DNA from: Dehalococcoidia bacterium
Lineage (GTDB): Bacteria > Chloroflexota > Dehalococcoidia > GIF9 > UBA5629
Reading direction: 5' to 3'
DNA: 27,817 bases
Assembly: GCA_041653995.1 (NCBI GenBank)
Contig: JBAZEK010000009.1
Location: 1-27,817, forward strand
The notes below the pieces were generated by a model that saw only the letters and a program-made list of their open reading frames with translations, had not been told where the DNA came from and did no database searches. Shown in pieces: positions 6,925-14,659 of this stretch. Position 1 is the stretch's first letter. The number at the start of each line of letters is the position of its first letter. The translations under genes and the position numbers were made by a program.

Positions 6925-7660
6925 CCCAAAACTTTTCACGCGGTTCATCCGTAAAGTCTCACCACGGATTCAGGACCAAACACGCACCGTCCTATCATCA
7001 CAACTCGATGGGAGCCTCTGCGTGTCCTGGGTCTATGGCAAACCGCTTTATGGAACAATCTTCCTGCGGTGTTCCCTGTAGCTGGGTATAGGCTAAACCG
7101 TGGGCATGGGCAAGACCGCACCAGCCCGTACCGTGAACTCGGCTCCACATGCAGCAGGCTGGTACTGGTGCTATTGGGTATTCACGGGGACTGATTGACC
7201 TAAATCAATCAACACAGGCCACAAGTGCCAATATGTGGACGGCTGGCTGACTACAGCTCGGTGGTTTGCCGTGTACTGCGACCGGAACTCGAAAGACACG
7301 GTGCAATTGAATAGGGGATGGTACGGCTGTGAAGGGGAGACCACTCACCTTCAAGAGAACGTGGCGCAAGTACCGATTTCCCGATATGCCTTCCTACGTC
7401 CACTTGAGTGGCTCCGTGGGCTTGCACGGGTATAGAGGGGAGAGAATATCAGTGCTCCGGGCACGCAGCAAGCCCGACGGCCACCACCGCCATCCTAGAC
7501 CCTACAGAGGCCAGTAGTTCATTGCATGATATGGTCAACCCGTGCGGGACTTGCTCCCACCGCTCGGTTGGTGGGAGAGTTCTACATGATTTTAACTTCT
7601 GACTCCCAGTCAGTAAGCGTTTGCGGTAACGCATTGCAGCTTACTGGTTCTGGTCAGGGG
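6925..7660 (+). ncRNA. Candidate large structured non-coding RNA, about 735 nt
   Basis: This 0.75-kb stretch has no frame with a ribosome site, although every other gap in the window is short. Many helices can be drawn: 6942-6952 with 6964-6977; 6980-6986 with 7019-7025; 7042-7046 with 7066-7070 around 7052-7055 with 7061-7064; 7131-7137 with 7181-7187; 7192-7198 with 7205-7211; 7219-7223 with 7234-7238; 7269-7274 with 7296-7301; 7320-7324 with 7370-7374 around 7330-7335 with 7348-7353; 7414-7424 with 7469-7480; 7554-7561 with 7570-7577; and 7611-7618 with 7639-7646. Size and phage context resemble the GOLLD and ROOL RNAs, but I cannot confirm either. The exact ends and promoter are uncertain. 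Confidence 0.65.
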
Positions 7661-7682
7661 ATTAAATAGAGGAGCGTGAAAT

Positions 7683-8009
7683 ATGCAACACAAAGTACCC
7701 TGCCTGATATGCGACGTTAAGCCGCGTCGCGTCGGTTCGCTCTACTGCAACAATTGCAATCAGCAGATCGAATCAGAGCGCAAAGCGATCAAGAAACCAA
7801 AGCCTGATAAATACATCACCTACAGGGACGCCGTGGTCGGCCTCTATCCGAATGGACCCGGAACATTCAGGCCACAGCTTCTTAGGATAAGTGTTAAGCG
7901 TCTACCTAAGAGCAAGACAATAGACCTTAACCAGTGGTGCGAGGGATATTCACGGGACCAAGTGAAGGCCTTCAAGAGATGCGTTCAAACCATGAACAGG
8001 GTATCGTAG
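7683..8009 (+). CDS. Small zinc-binding protein, 108 aa
   Basis: AGAGGAG lies upstream of the ATG. Two Cys pairs (CLICD near residue 7 and YCNNCNQQ near residue 22) form a probable zinc finger. A basic linker (KKPKPDKY) and a mixed C-terminal domain follow. The family is not recognised. It is the first gene after the candidate RNA and may be read from the same transcript. Confidence 0.65.
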   Translation: MQHKVPCLICDVKPRRVGSLYCNNCNQQIESERKAIKKPKPDKYITYRDAVVGLYPNGPGTFRPQLLRISVKRLPKSKTIDLNQWCEGYSRDQVKAFKRCVQTMNRVS

Positions 8010-8037
8010 CGAATTAAAATAAAGGGAGGATCGGATC

Positions 8038-8373
8038 ATGGGAAAACTGAATAGGGAGCAATTCGTACTCACTGGGATGGAGAAACTCAGGACTGGCAAA
8101 CAGCGGGGCCTTCGGGTCAATGACGCACTCGATCAGGCGTTCACCGAATACTTCGGGCCGAAGGCAAGTCTCATGCCAACCCTTTCCAAAATGGGCCGGG
8201 ATGGCAAGATCGTGCTCCATAAGACTGGGAAACCGGGCAAAGAACACATGGTGGTCTACAAGGCCGGAGAACAGCCCAAGCCAAAGGCGACACCTGAAGG
8301 TGTACTGGCAGCGATGGGTCTCAAAGTTCGTAAGGTGCGCAAAGCCACACCGGCCCACGTCGAAGTGAACTAG
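8038..8373 (+). CDS. Putative winged-helix-like DNA-binding protein, 111 aa
   Basis: AAGGGAGG precedes the ATG. Residues about 28-85 have helix-helix-strand order with SLMPTLSKMGRDGKIVLHK, then MVVYKAGE, which fits a winged helix with a recognition helix and wing. The basic C-terminal tail is KVRKVRKATP. It may be a regulator or a chromatin-like protein of the element. The fold is inferred from pattern only. Confidence 0.55.
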   Translation: MGKLNREQFVLTGMEKLRTGKQRGLRVNDALDQAFTEYFGPKASLMPTLSKMGRDGKIVLHKTGKPGKEHMVVYKAGEQPKPKATPEGVLAAMGLKVRKVRKATPAHVEVN

Positions 8374-8398
8374 GTATCAAAATAGAGGGAGGAATATA

Positions 8399-8596
8399 AT
8401 GCCGAAGACAAAAGATCAACCGGAAACCAAGAAGAAAGCTGAGAAGTACCCCATTCTACAACTGACGGTTATCAACGCATATCGTAAGAGCTTCAGCACC
8501 GGATCTACTGGATTCTTTGGGTTGGCACAAGACCCGAACACGGGCAAGAAGTACCAGATCACCGGGGCCGTCGAAATCGGAAGCAAGCCGAATTAG
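8399..8596 (+). CDS. Small hypothetical protein, 65 aa
   Basis: GAGGGAGG lies upstream of the ATG. The first 18 residues are highly charged (MPKTKDQPETKKKAEK). The rest is beta-prone (ILQLTVINAYRKSF, then KYQITGAVEIGSK). The family is unknown. It is the last gene before a hairpin at 8630. Confidence 0.6.
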   Translation: MPKTKDQPETKKKAEKYPILQLTVINAYRKSFSTGSTGFFGLAQDPNTGKKYQITGAVEIGSKPN

Positions 8597-8629
8597 ATAT
8601 GATATCCTGAAGATAGCTTGTCGACACAG

Positions 8630-8658
8630 AGAGGCGTAGGCAACTAGTCTACGCCTCT
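8630..8658 (+). other. Perfect 10-bp hairpin between genes
   Basis: AGAGGCGTAG (8630-8639) pairs with CTACGCCTCT (8649-8658) around a nine-base loop. There is no T run after it, so it is not a standard terminator. It may be a processing site, an mRNA stabiliser or an inefficient terminator. Confidence 0.6.
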
Positions 8659-8689
8659 TCAGTCGGGAAACTATAAACGGGAGGTGGAC

Positions 8690-8863
8690 ATGGACGATCT
8701 TGAATCAATCGCCGAATGCTACGGATATGCGGGAGGCGTCGCCGTCTACCCGGAAGAGCGCCGGGACACCGTCCGGGGATTCCCCGGCGACCAGTGGGCA
8801 AGTTACGGATTCTTCCTGATAAGCCATAGCCAAGAAGTGGCACTGTTCAGGAGCAGGAATTAA
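8690..8863 (+). CDS. Small hypothetical protein, 57 aa
   Basis: The strong site GGGAGG lies seven bases before the ATG. The peptide begins MDDLESIAECYGYAGGVAV and continues through YPEERRDTVRGFPG to a beta-like end (SYGFFLISHSQEVALF). No family is recognised. It ends three bases before the next gene. Confidence 0.55.
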   Translation: MDDLESIAECYGYAGGVAVYPEERRDTVRGFPGDQWASYGFFLISHSQEVALFRSRN

Positions 8864-8866
8864 ACC

Positions 8867-9283
8867 ATGTACTTACAGTCAACAGACAAGCGAAAGCTGA
8901 GATGCACAGTATGTCACGAGGACATCCCCACGGGAGATTGGGTATTCTGGTTGCCAAGGGCAGGGGTTTATTGCCACAAGCACACCCCGAAGGATCGGGC
9001 GGAAGCCTGGTCGTTGAAAAAGCGTACTCCGGTGAATGCGAATGAGCAAAGGGGCGACGTCTTCCTGGGACGCGATGTCCATACTGATTTCTGGTACTGC
9101 TCGTTCTGCGACCGAGAATTCCCCCCTACTGAGGTCACCAGAGCCAAAGCTGCCAAGCGTCGCTTATATATATTCTTGTGCCCAGTATGTGGCGGTGTAA
9201 TAACCAAGATGGCCAAAAGGCGGGTCTTGAATGAGGTCGCCGACGGGGCCAGCCGGATAAGAAAACGAAAGAGACGCTTGTGA
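8867..9283 (+). CDS. Protein with three Cys pairs (zinc-binding), 138 aa
   Basis: Cys pairs occur at CTVCHED near residue 13, with YCHKH near 36; at YCSFCDREF near 70; and at LCPVCGGV near 96. This suggests two zinc sites. The C-terminus is strongly basic (RIRKRKRRL). It may bind nucleic acid. The family is not recognised. It is part of the run of small genes. Confidence 0.65.
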   Translation: MYLQSTDKRKLRCTVCHEDIPTGDWVFWLPRAGVYCHKHTPKDRAEAWSLKKRTPVNANEQRGDVFLGRDVHTDFWYCSFCDREFPPTEVTRAKAAKRRLYIFLCPVCGGVITKMAKRRVLNEVADGASRIRKRKRRL

Positions 9284-9302
9284 GAAGCGTGAAGGAGGAA
9301 AA

Positions 9303-9500
9303 ATGCCAGAGATAACCAAAGAACAGCGCAAGGAATACATTTCCAGCGGTTGGGGGAAGTGTCCATTTTGTAAGTCTAAGGATACAGAAGGATACTCCAT
9401 TGATATCGATGGAAATCACGCCCACCAGGAATGTAACTGTTTAACTTGCAACAGCTTGTGGGTCGACATATACACACTCTCAGATGTTGAGATTGGATAG
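9303..9500 (+). CDS. Zinc-ribbon protein, 65 aa
   Basis: A GGAGG site precedes the ATG. CPFCKSKD near residue 20 and CNCLTCNSLW near residue 45 form a zinc ribbon like those of small phage proteins of the transcription-factor zinc-ribbon type. The specific role is unknown. Confidence 0.65.
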   Translation: MPEITKEQRKEYISSGWGKCPFCKSKDTEGYSIDIDGNHAHQECNCLTCNSLWVDIYTLSDVEIG

Positions 9501-9508
9501 GAGGGCTC

Positions 9509-9730
9509 ATGCTGTACTACCTGCAATCCAATGGACCCCACGGATTACCTGCCAGCAAGACTCCAATTTACGGTGTGCGCGAGGCGGTGGCTGAAAACTA
9601 TTCGCCGATGGTCCGCCATATGCTGCCCCAGATGATCCGCAGCGGCCTGGTTCAGGGCAAGATTATGTTCCTGGGCCGATACCCGATGTGGATAAACGTC
9701 TACCGGAATCAAATTGTAAAGGGGGAATAA
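9509..9730 (+). CDS. Small hypothetical protein, possibly helix-turn-helix, 73 aa
   Basis: TAGGAGGG precedes the ATG. The centre (IYGVREAVAENYSPMVRHML) followed by IRSGLVQGKIMFLGRYPMWI has helix-helix-strand order that could be a small winged helix. The family is not recognised. Confidence 0.6.
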   Translation: MLYYLQSNGPHGLPASKTPIYGVREAVAENYSPMVRHMLPQMIRSGLVQGKIMFLGRYPMWINVYRNQIVKGE

Positions 9731-9731
9731 T

Positions 9732-9929
9732 ATGCCAAAATGTCCGAAGTGCGAGGCTGAGATAGATGAGCTTGATTGGTTCGAATCCGTGAGGGCGTAC
9801 AGAGTCTTGACGGAGAGTGGGGAAATCATCGAGAAGGATAGCTCTGGCTTATTTGATGGCGACCCAGAGGTGCAATTCAACTGCCCCGTTTGTGATGAGG
9901 GCGGCGAATACCAGGAGATTATCCTGTAG
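9732..9929 (+). CDS. Zinc-ribbon protein, 65 aa
   Basis: The ATG starts one base after the previous stop, with GGGGGA upstream. CPKCEAE near residue 4 and CPVCDEGG near residue 52 form one zinc ribbon around an acidic core. The function is unknown. Confidence 0.65.
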   Translation: MPKCPKCEAEIDELDWFESVRAYRVLTESGEIIEKDSSGLFDGDPEVQFNCPVCDEGGEYQEIIL

Positions 9930-9945
9930 CATGAGGAGGAAACGG

Positions 9946-10227
9946 ATGAAAATCAAGGAACTGCTGGACATAGTCAATAGCGGATACCCGGACAACGGGC
10001 TCTCGGAATACTACGATGATCAGGGAAAGCCGAAGAAAGGCCACGGTGACGGCCTGGCACAGTTCGTGGTCATCGAGATATGCGAGACCTTAGAAGAGGA
10101 TGGAGAGAACGACGACCAGCTATGGGAAGCCCGAAGGGTCATGACCGCGGCCATCGAGGAACTGCACGGCGTTTGTGAGGTCCTGCGAAAAGAGGAGAGG
10201 AGGATTCATGCCCAAAGAAAAGATTGA
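9946..10227 (+). CDS. Hypothetical phage protein, 93 aa
   Basis: The ATG at 9946 follows GAGGAGG; an earlier in-frame start at 9817 lies inside the previous gene and has no such site. The protein starts MKIKELLDIVNSGYPDNGLS and has an acidic helical centre (VVIEICETLEEDGENDDQ). Similar small helical phage proteins exist, but I cannot name the family. Confidence 0.65.
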   Translation: MKIKELLDIVNSGYPDNGLSEYYDDQGKPKKGHGDGLAQFVVIEICETLEEDGENDDQLWEARRVMTAAIEELHGVCEVLRKEERRIHAQRKD

Positions 10228-10411
10228 TCAGAATCAGCATAAGACAAAGGCCGCCCAGATATGGGTGTCAATGAACCACAGTGAGCAAACGGGGGTCAGG
10301 TTTGGAATGTTTCCTGTGATGATGGTGGTCGCCGCTGAGAATGAAGGGTTCAATGGCCATGAGATTTGCCGGTCATTGATGGCCGTGGCCAAAGAACAGG
10401 AAAAATCGTGA
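10208..10411 (+). CDS. Small hypothetical protein, 67 aa
   Basis: The ATG at 10208 follows GAGAGGAGG and overlaps the upstream gene by 20 bases. The sequence has a hydrophobic middle (RFGMFPVMMVVAAENEGF) too short and mixed for a sure membrane helix. The family is unknown. Confidence 0.6.
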   Translation: MPKEKIDQNQHKTKAAQIWVSMNHSEQTGVRFGMFPVMMVVAAENEGFNGHEICRSLMAVAKEQEKS

Positions 10412-10557
10412 AACTCTTATCCGACTACTTGGCCGAACCTTGGGACCCGGAGCACCGGAACCTGGACAGGGTGCTTGAGGCCGAGATCAAGAGACTGGCC
10501 GATGAGAAGGAACACCGCGAGTTAGTCGCTAAAATACGAAGGCTATGGAATGAATAA
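10408..10557 (+). CDS. Small charged helical protein, 49 aa
   Basis: GTG at 10408 overlaps the previous TGA by four bases, with CAGGA upstream, so coupled translation is likely. A TTG at 10366 is an alternative start. The product is helical and charged (VLEAEIKRLADEKEHRELVA). The family is unknown. Confidence 0.5.
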   Translation: MKLLSDYLAEPWDPEHRNLDRVLEAEIKRLADEKEHRELVAKIRRLWNE

Positions 10558-10578
10558 GGCCTAAAGGAGAGGAGAAAA

Positions 10579-10818
10579 TTGAAAGAAGAGCAATTTGAGA
10601 AAGCCAAACGACTTGAGCGTGAAATCGAAAAGGCTAAAGATACAATCATTAGAATTAGCTCTCTAGGCCCCCAGGCAACCGTCCGGTTGTTTCCAAAGGA
10701 TAGCCAGATAGGTTGCGTCTGTTTCTATGCAGAAGAGTCTCAAGGCATAATTCAGGGAATCATAGATGAAAAGGCGGCTCAGTTAAAGGCCCTCTTGGAT
10801 GAATTCGAAGCGTTATGA
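10579..10818 (+). CDS. Small coiled-coil protein, 79 aa
   Basis: The start is TTG at 10579 after GGAGAGGAG. The N-terminal 30 residues are a charged helix (KEEQFEKAKRLEREIEKAKD). The middle is beta-like, and the C-terminus is another helix (DEKAAQLKALLDEFEAL). The family is not recognised. Confidence 0.6.
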   Translation: MKEEQFEKAKRLEREIEKAKDTIIRISSLGPQATVRLFPKDSQIGCVCFYAEESQGIIQGIIDEKAAQLKALLDEFEAL

Positions 10819-10849
10819 CCAATGGTAATTACAGAAGAGGAGGAGAAAA

Positions 10850-12094
10850 TTGAATACCATAGTTCACCGTAAGGAGCTATTGGCGCTGGCCCGGAGTACG
10901 TCGTTGGCCACCGCCAAAGGAAGGCGCACCCTACCTGTTCTCGGATACCTGAGGATGGAAGCGCATAAGGATCGCTTGAATGTCAGGGCATTCAATCTTG
11001 ACGTCCAGATCGAAGGGGAGTGCTCGGCAGTAGTCGCCAAGCCCGGAGCTATCTGTCTGGAAGCCAAGGTGTTGGTCGCCGCGCTCTCCAAGTTGAAGGA
11101 TGAACGGATAATGATCAACGGGTCTCAGCTCAAAACGCAGTCCGCAACAATCCCCATTCCATCGATGAGCGCCGATGAATTCCCGCCGTCCCCTGAATTC
11201 AAGGCCACCGGTACAGTGGTCATCAACAAGCTGTCTGCCCACATTGCAGTTGTCCAACATGCGATGGCCACAGACGATTCACGGCCCGTGCTAAGGGCGA
11301 TGCTCTTCGACTTCAAGCACAAGAAGTTAGTGGCTGCCGACGGCTTCCGCCTGGAAGTAGCCAGTGTTCCGATGACCGTATCCAAAGTGGATCGGATAAT
11401 CGTTGATCGGGATGTAATTAGGATACTGCAATCCCTCAAGATCGACAAGGCTACGCTGTCCATCAGCCCGGAGGAACCAGCCGTGTACAAGAAAAACGAT
11501 GACGGAACGGACAACATAGAAGAAGTCATTAAGCCATACGTCTCCCCATTTGTCCGGGTTACCGGGTTCTCTGACCCATCGTTAATCCTGACGTTCAGGC
11601 CAGTATCCGGTACGTACCCCAACTACCCGCAACTGATTCCGAAACCGGGGGCCATCAAGCATCGGCTGGCGGTAAACGCTGGGGAATTAAAAACCGCGCT
11701 CGCCACCTTATTTCCGACTCGCGGAGAGGCATCAGGCAGCATCATGAGGATGATCGGAGGCGACGGGATGCTGAGGCTATCTACCAAAACTGATGACGAC
11801 ACAGATGCAAAGTGTTGGATAGCGGCCACCGGCACGATCAAGACCGCCGTTAATCCAATCTATCTGCTGGATGTACTGGCAATGGTCAGCTCCTCCCAAG
11901 CAATAACCATCAAGACGATCAATGAGTCAAGCCCGATAATGATCAACACCCCGGGCAGAACATCGGTGATCATGCCGATGTTCGTCCAGTGGCCCGAAAA
12001 GAAACAGAAGGAGGTCAAAAGTGAAACCGAGCCAATTAGCCAGCCTGCTGGAGAAAGTGCTCCCTGCCCGGCATCCGATTCTGGTCAAGGGTAA
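10850..12094 (+). CDS. dnaN: DNA polymerase III beta subunit (sliding clamp), 414 aa
   Basis: The product is a DnaN-type clamp that encircles DNA and tethers the polymerase. The start is TTG after GAGGAGGAG. Typical features include RRTLPVLGYLRMEA near residue 25, RPVLRAMLFDF near 144 and ADGFRLEVASV near 158. The normal clamp C-terminus, SVIMPM, is reached at about residue 377. A 37-residue polar tail (rich in Glu, Ser and Pro) follows, and it overlaps the next gene in another frame by 74 bases. The element therefore carries its own clamp, which fits partly independent replication. No polymerase gene is seen in the window, so it may recruit a host or distant polymerase. Confidence 0.85.
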   Translation: MNTIVHRKELLALARSTSLATAKGRRTLPVLGYLRMEAHKDRLNVRAFNLDVQIEGECSAVVAKPGAICLEAKVLVAALSKLKDERIMINGSQLKTQSATIPIPSMSADEFPPSPEFKATGTVVINKLSAHIAVVQHAMATDDSRPVLRAMLFDFKHKKLVAADGFRLEVASVPMTVSKVDRIIVDRDVIRILQSLKIDKATLSISPEEPAVYKKNDDGTDNIEEVIKPYVSPFVRVTGFSDPSLILTFRPVSGTYPNYPQLIPKPGAIKHRLAVNAGELKTALATLFPTRGEASGSIMRMIGGDGMLRLSTKTDDDTDAKCWIAATGTIKTAVNPIYLLDVLAMVSSSQAITIKTINESSPIMINTPGRTSVIMPMFVQWPEKKQKEVKSETEPISQPAGESAPCPASDSGQG

Positions 12095-13016
12095 GCCGGG
12101 AGTCGGCAAGACAAGCATAGCGGAGCAAGTGTGTGCCAAGCTCAAGTATGAACTGATGATCGAGCACCCCGTGGTCAGCGATCCAACAGACTACAAGGGC
12201 CTGCCGTTCGCTGTCAAGGGTGAGGCGAACTTCCTCCCATTCGCAAACCTGAAGCGGATGATGACGGCTACCCGGCCGCTTGTCGTGCTGCTGGATGATG
12301 TCGGACAGGCGCCGCCGTTGGTCCAGGCCAGTTTGATGCAGCTCTTGCTATCGAGATCCATCAACGGGAAATCGGTCTCCGAGTACGTCAGCTTCATGGC
12401 TTGCACCAACCGCCGGGCAGACAAGGCCGGGGTCAGTGGAATGCTCGAGCCGGTCAAGTCACGGTTCTGTACCATCGTCGAACTCGATGCGGACATTGAC
12501 GACTGGGTAAAGTGGGCGCTCAACGCAGATATGCCCATGGAGTTGATCGCATTCCTCCGCTATCGCCCGAACCTGTTGTGCGACTTCAAGCCGACGGCTG
12601 AACTCACCAATAGCCCAAGCCCGCGAACTGCGCACAACATCGGAAAACTCATGAGGATCGGGTTGCCGCCGGAACTGGAATACGAAACATTCTCCGGCGC
12701 CGCTGGCGAGGGGTTCGCCTCTGAACTGATCGGGTTTCTCAAAATATGGCGTAACCTGCCGAGCCCGGACATGGTGATCATGGCACCGGACAAAGTAGAA
12801 GTACCAAAGGACATCGCCACGCTGTACGCGATCTGCGGAGCACTAGCCGCTAAGGCCGGACAGAACAGCTTCGCGAACATTATGAAATACGGAAATCGTA
12901 TGCCGCCTGAGTTCAGCGTCCTGTTGACAAGGGACTGCTGCGCCAAGGAGCCCAGTCTGGTCAACACCAAGGCATTCGTCCGATGGGCAGAAGAGCATAA
13001 AGACTTTGTGATATAG
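12021..13016 (+). CDS. MoxR-type AAA+ ATPase, 331 aa
   Basis: The start is GTG at 12021 with GAAGGAGG upstream. Walker A is GKPGVGKT (24-31). Walker B is VVLLDD (88-93), with Asp93 in the place where most MoxR proteins have Glu. Sensor 1 is ACTN (Asn130), and an arginine finger is likely at Arg148 (VKSRF). MoxR ATPases usually work with a VWA-domain partner as chaperone-like remodelling machines. Such a partner is encoded at 15004. The substrate is unknown. The gene overlaps dnaN by 74 bases. Confidence 0.8.
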   Translation: MKPSQLASLLEKVLPARHPILVKGKPGVGKTSIAEQVCAKLKYELMIEHPVVSDPTDYKGLPFAVKGEANFLPFANLKRMMTATRPLVVLLDDVGQAPPLVQASLMQLLLSRSINGKSVSEYVSFMACTNRRADKAGVSGMLEPVKSRFCTIVELDADIDDWVKWALNADMPMELIAFLRYRPNLLCDFKPTAELTNSPSPRTAHNIGKLMRIGLPPELEYETFSGAAGEGFASELIGFLKIWRNLPSPDMVIMAPDKVEVPKDIATLYAICGALAAKAGQNSFANIMKYGNRMPPEFSVLLTRDCCAKEPSLVNTKAFVRWAEEHKDFVI

Positions 13017-13024
13017 GAGGTCTT

Positions 13025-13771
13025 ATGACAACCACTCAGCTCGAACCTGCTATTGCGCGTGATCCAGAGGCACCCTGCTCAGAGTATTCCCCCGGCCCGG
13101 CAGAACAGGATGCTGATTGCCGAACCGATGGGCACTACCTATGCTCTGGATGTAAGAGAAAGAGAAAGACCTATAAGTTCAGCGAGTTGTCAAAGAGGGA
13201 CCGGGATCGATTGGTTGACGAACATCGAGATATCAACGTAGCCTTTGACCAGTGGCACAAACCGATACTCGATGAATGGAAAGAGAAGTTAGCCGAACAG
13301 GGGTTCATAGAAGCCGAGATATTGTACCGGGGGTTCTGGAGCCAGGGGGACGGCGCTTGTTTTGACTGCAAGGACGTAGACATTGAAAAGTTCATCGCCG
13401 CAAACAAGGTGGAGATGATCTGCATGTTCTTTCCCCGGATGGATATCTTGCGGCAGGTTTCCGAAATCCTGAGCATGCACATCGTTGTCAGGGATACCTA
13501 TTACTCCCACGAAAAGACCAGGCAAATGGACTTTAGTTGGGATACCCCGGGAAACGATTATCCAGGATTCGAGGAGTGGATAGACTCCGAGAAAGGCAGT
13601 GGCACGGTCAAGGCATTCGAGGAGTTCGTGGAAGCTAAACGCCTTGATCTATGCAAAGATATTTACCGCAGCCTGGAGGCAGACTACAACTATCAGACTT
13701 CCGATGAGACCGTGAAAGAAACGCTTGGTTATCAGGACTGGGAATACGATGAGAATGGAGACGAAATATAA
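13025..13771 (+). CDS. Hypothetical phage protein with a GFWSQGDGA motif, 248 aa
   Basis: A TAGGAGG site precedes the ATG. The N-terminal region has a small Cys cluster (CSGCKRKRK near residue 40). The striking motif RGFWSQGDGACFDC (about residues 102-115) occurs, as far as I recall, in a set of uncharacterised phage and plasmid proteins. The rest is acidic and helical. It lies inside the MoxR/VWA cluster and may belong to that system, but its role is not known. Confidence 0.6.
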   Translation: MTTTQLEPAIARDPEAPCSEYSPGPAEQDADCRTDGHYLCSGCKRKRKTYKFSELSKRDRDRLVDEHRDINVAFDQWHKPILDEWKEKLAEQGFIEAEILYRGFWSQGDGACFDCKDVDIEKFIAANKVEMICMFFPRMDILRQVSEILSMHIVVRDTYYSHEKTRQMDFSWDTPGNDYPGFEEWIDSEKGSGTVKAFEEFVEAKRLDLCKDIYRSLEADYNYQTSDETVKETLGYQDWEYDENGDEI

Positions 13772-13795
13772 AACGATGCAAAAGGAGGTTCCGGA

Positions 13796-14659
13796 ATGAC
13801 AACCGTAAACGGGAAACTGGGGGAACGGGCGATGATTGTCCGACTGACAATCGGGCAGTGGACCGCAAGACGCTTTGACAGGAAGGTCTCTCAGGAGGTC
13901 GCCGACACCCACAAGGCGGAGATGGACGCCGGTCGCTACAACAAGGTACTGATCGCTCGTAAGGAATTGAGCAAGATATCGGTGATCGTCGGACAGACTA
14001 GGGCCTACCATTACGCTCACACACTGCCATGGACGGATGAGGGCGGTCGGATACTGGCCTCCGCCTTGTTCTTCGACTACACCAAGGAAATGGCCGAATA
14101 CAAGGCTAAATTCGAAAGATGCGTGACCGTGTTCATGGATAACTACGACCAGTACGTTCAGGACGCTGCACAACACCTGGGGAGCATGTTCGACGCCAAG
14201 GAATACCCACGAAAAGCCGAGCTGCGAAGCAAGTACAAGTTCGAGACCGACATCTACCAACTTCCCGAGGCCCGGGACTTCCGCGTTAACCTGCCGGACA
14301 CTGAGGTTGAGATGATCAAGAAGCAGATCACCGCCAATCTCAGACAGGCGGCTGCCGAGGCCATGGCCGACCTCTGGAAACGGCTGTACGAGGTCGTCAA
14401 CACGATGGCCGACAGACTCAGCACAAAAGACGCCATCTTCCGGGATAGCCTGTTTGGTAACGTGGTCGAGTTGACCCAACTCTTGCCGAAGATGAACATC
14501 ACCGGAGATCCAAAGCTTGACGAAATGGTCAAGGACGTTGAGAAGAAGCTATGTATGGAGCCAGATGCCGTTAGGGATGATCCGAAGCTCCGCAAAAAAG
14601 TAGCCAAGTCAGCCGACGAGATTCTGGAGCAGATGAAGGGCTACGTGGGAGGAAGATAG
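13796..14659 (+). CDS. DUF3150-like helical protein, 287 aa
   Basis: The product is almost entirely helical and charged. Its central part (VFMDNYDQYVQDAAQHLGSM), later LRQAAAEAMADLWKRLYEVV and a basic C-terminus resemble DUF3150-type proteins, which are often encoded between a MoxR ATPase and a VWA protein in phages and bacteria. AAAGGAGG precedes the ATG. It is probably the third component of this module, perhaps an adaptor. The family call rests on pattern and context. Confidence 0.55.
   Translation: MTTVNGKLGERAMIVRLTIGQWTARRFDRKVSQEVADTHKAEMDAGRYNKVLIARKELSKISVIVGQTRAYHYAHTLPWTDEGGRILASALFFDYTKEMAEYKAKFERCVTVFMDNYDQYVQDAAQHLGSMFDAKEYPRKAELRSKYKFETDIYQLPEARDFRVNLPDTEVEMIKKQITANLRQAAAEAMADLWKRLYEVVNTMADRLSTKDAIFRDSLFGNVVELTQLLPKMNITGDPKLDEMVKDVEKKLCMEPDAVRDDPKLRKKVAKSADEILEQMKGYVGGR

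Noticed and set aside
7042..7075. A possible pseudoknot of ACCGC with GCGGT and GGAAC with GTTCC
   Set aside because: A simple nested hairpin (7042-7046 with 7066-7070 around 7052-7055 with 7061-7064) explains the same bases, and the loops for the pseudoknot would be sterically poor.
6945..7634. Several open frames of about 60-67 codons on both strands between 6896 and 7634
   Set aside because: None has a ribosome site, they overlap each other in many frames, and the peptides look random. The region is better explained as structured RNA.
6925..7660. Group I or group II intron, RNase P RNA or tmRNA
   Set aside because: I found no intron core motifs, no domain V-like hairpin, no conserved RNase P sequence and no tRNA-like ends.
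13649..14479. A 276-codon open frame on the minus strand
   Set aside because: It is the shadow of the DUF3150-like gene, which has a strong ribosome site and operon context.
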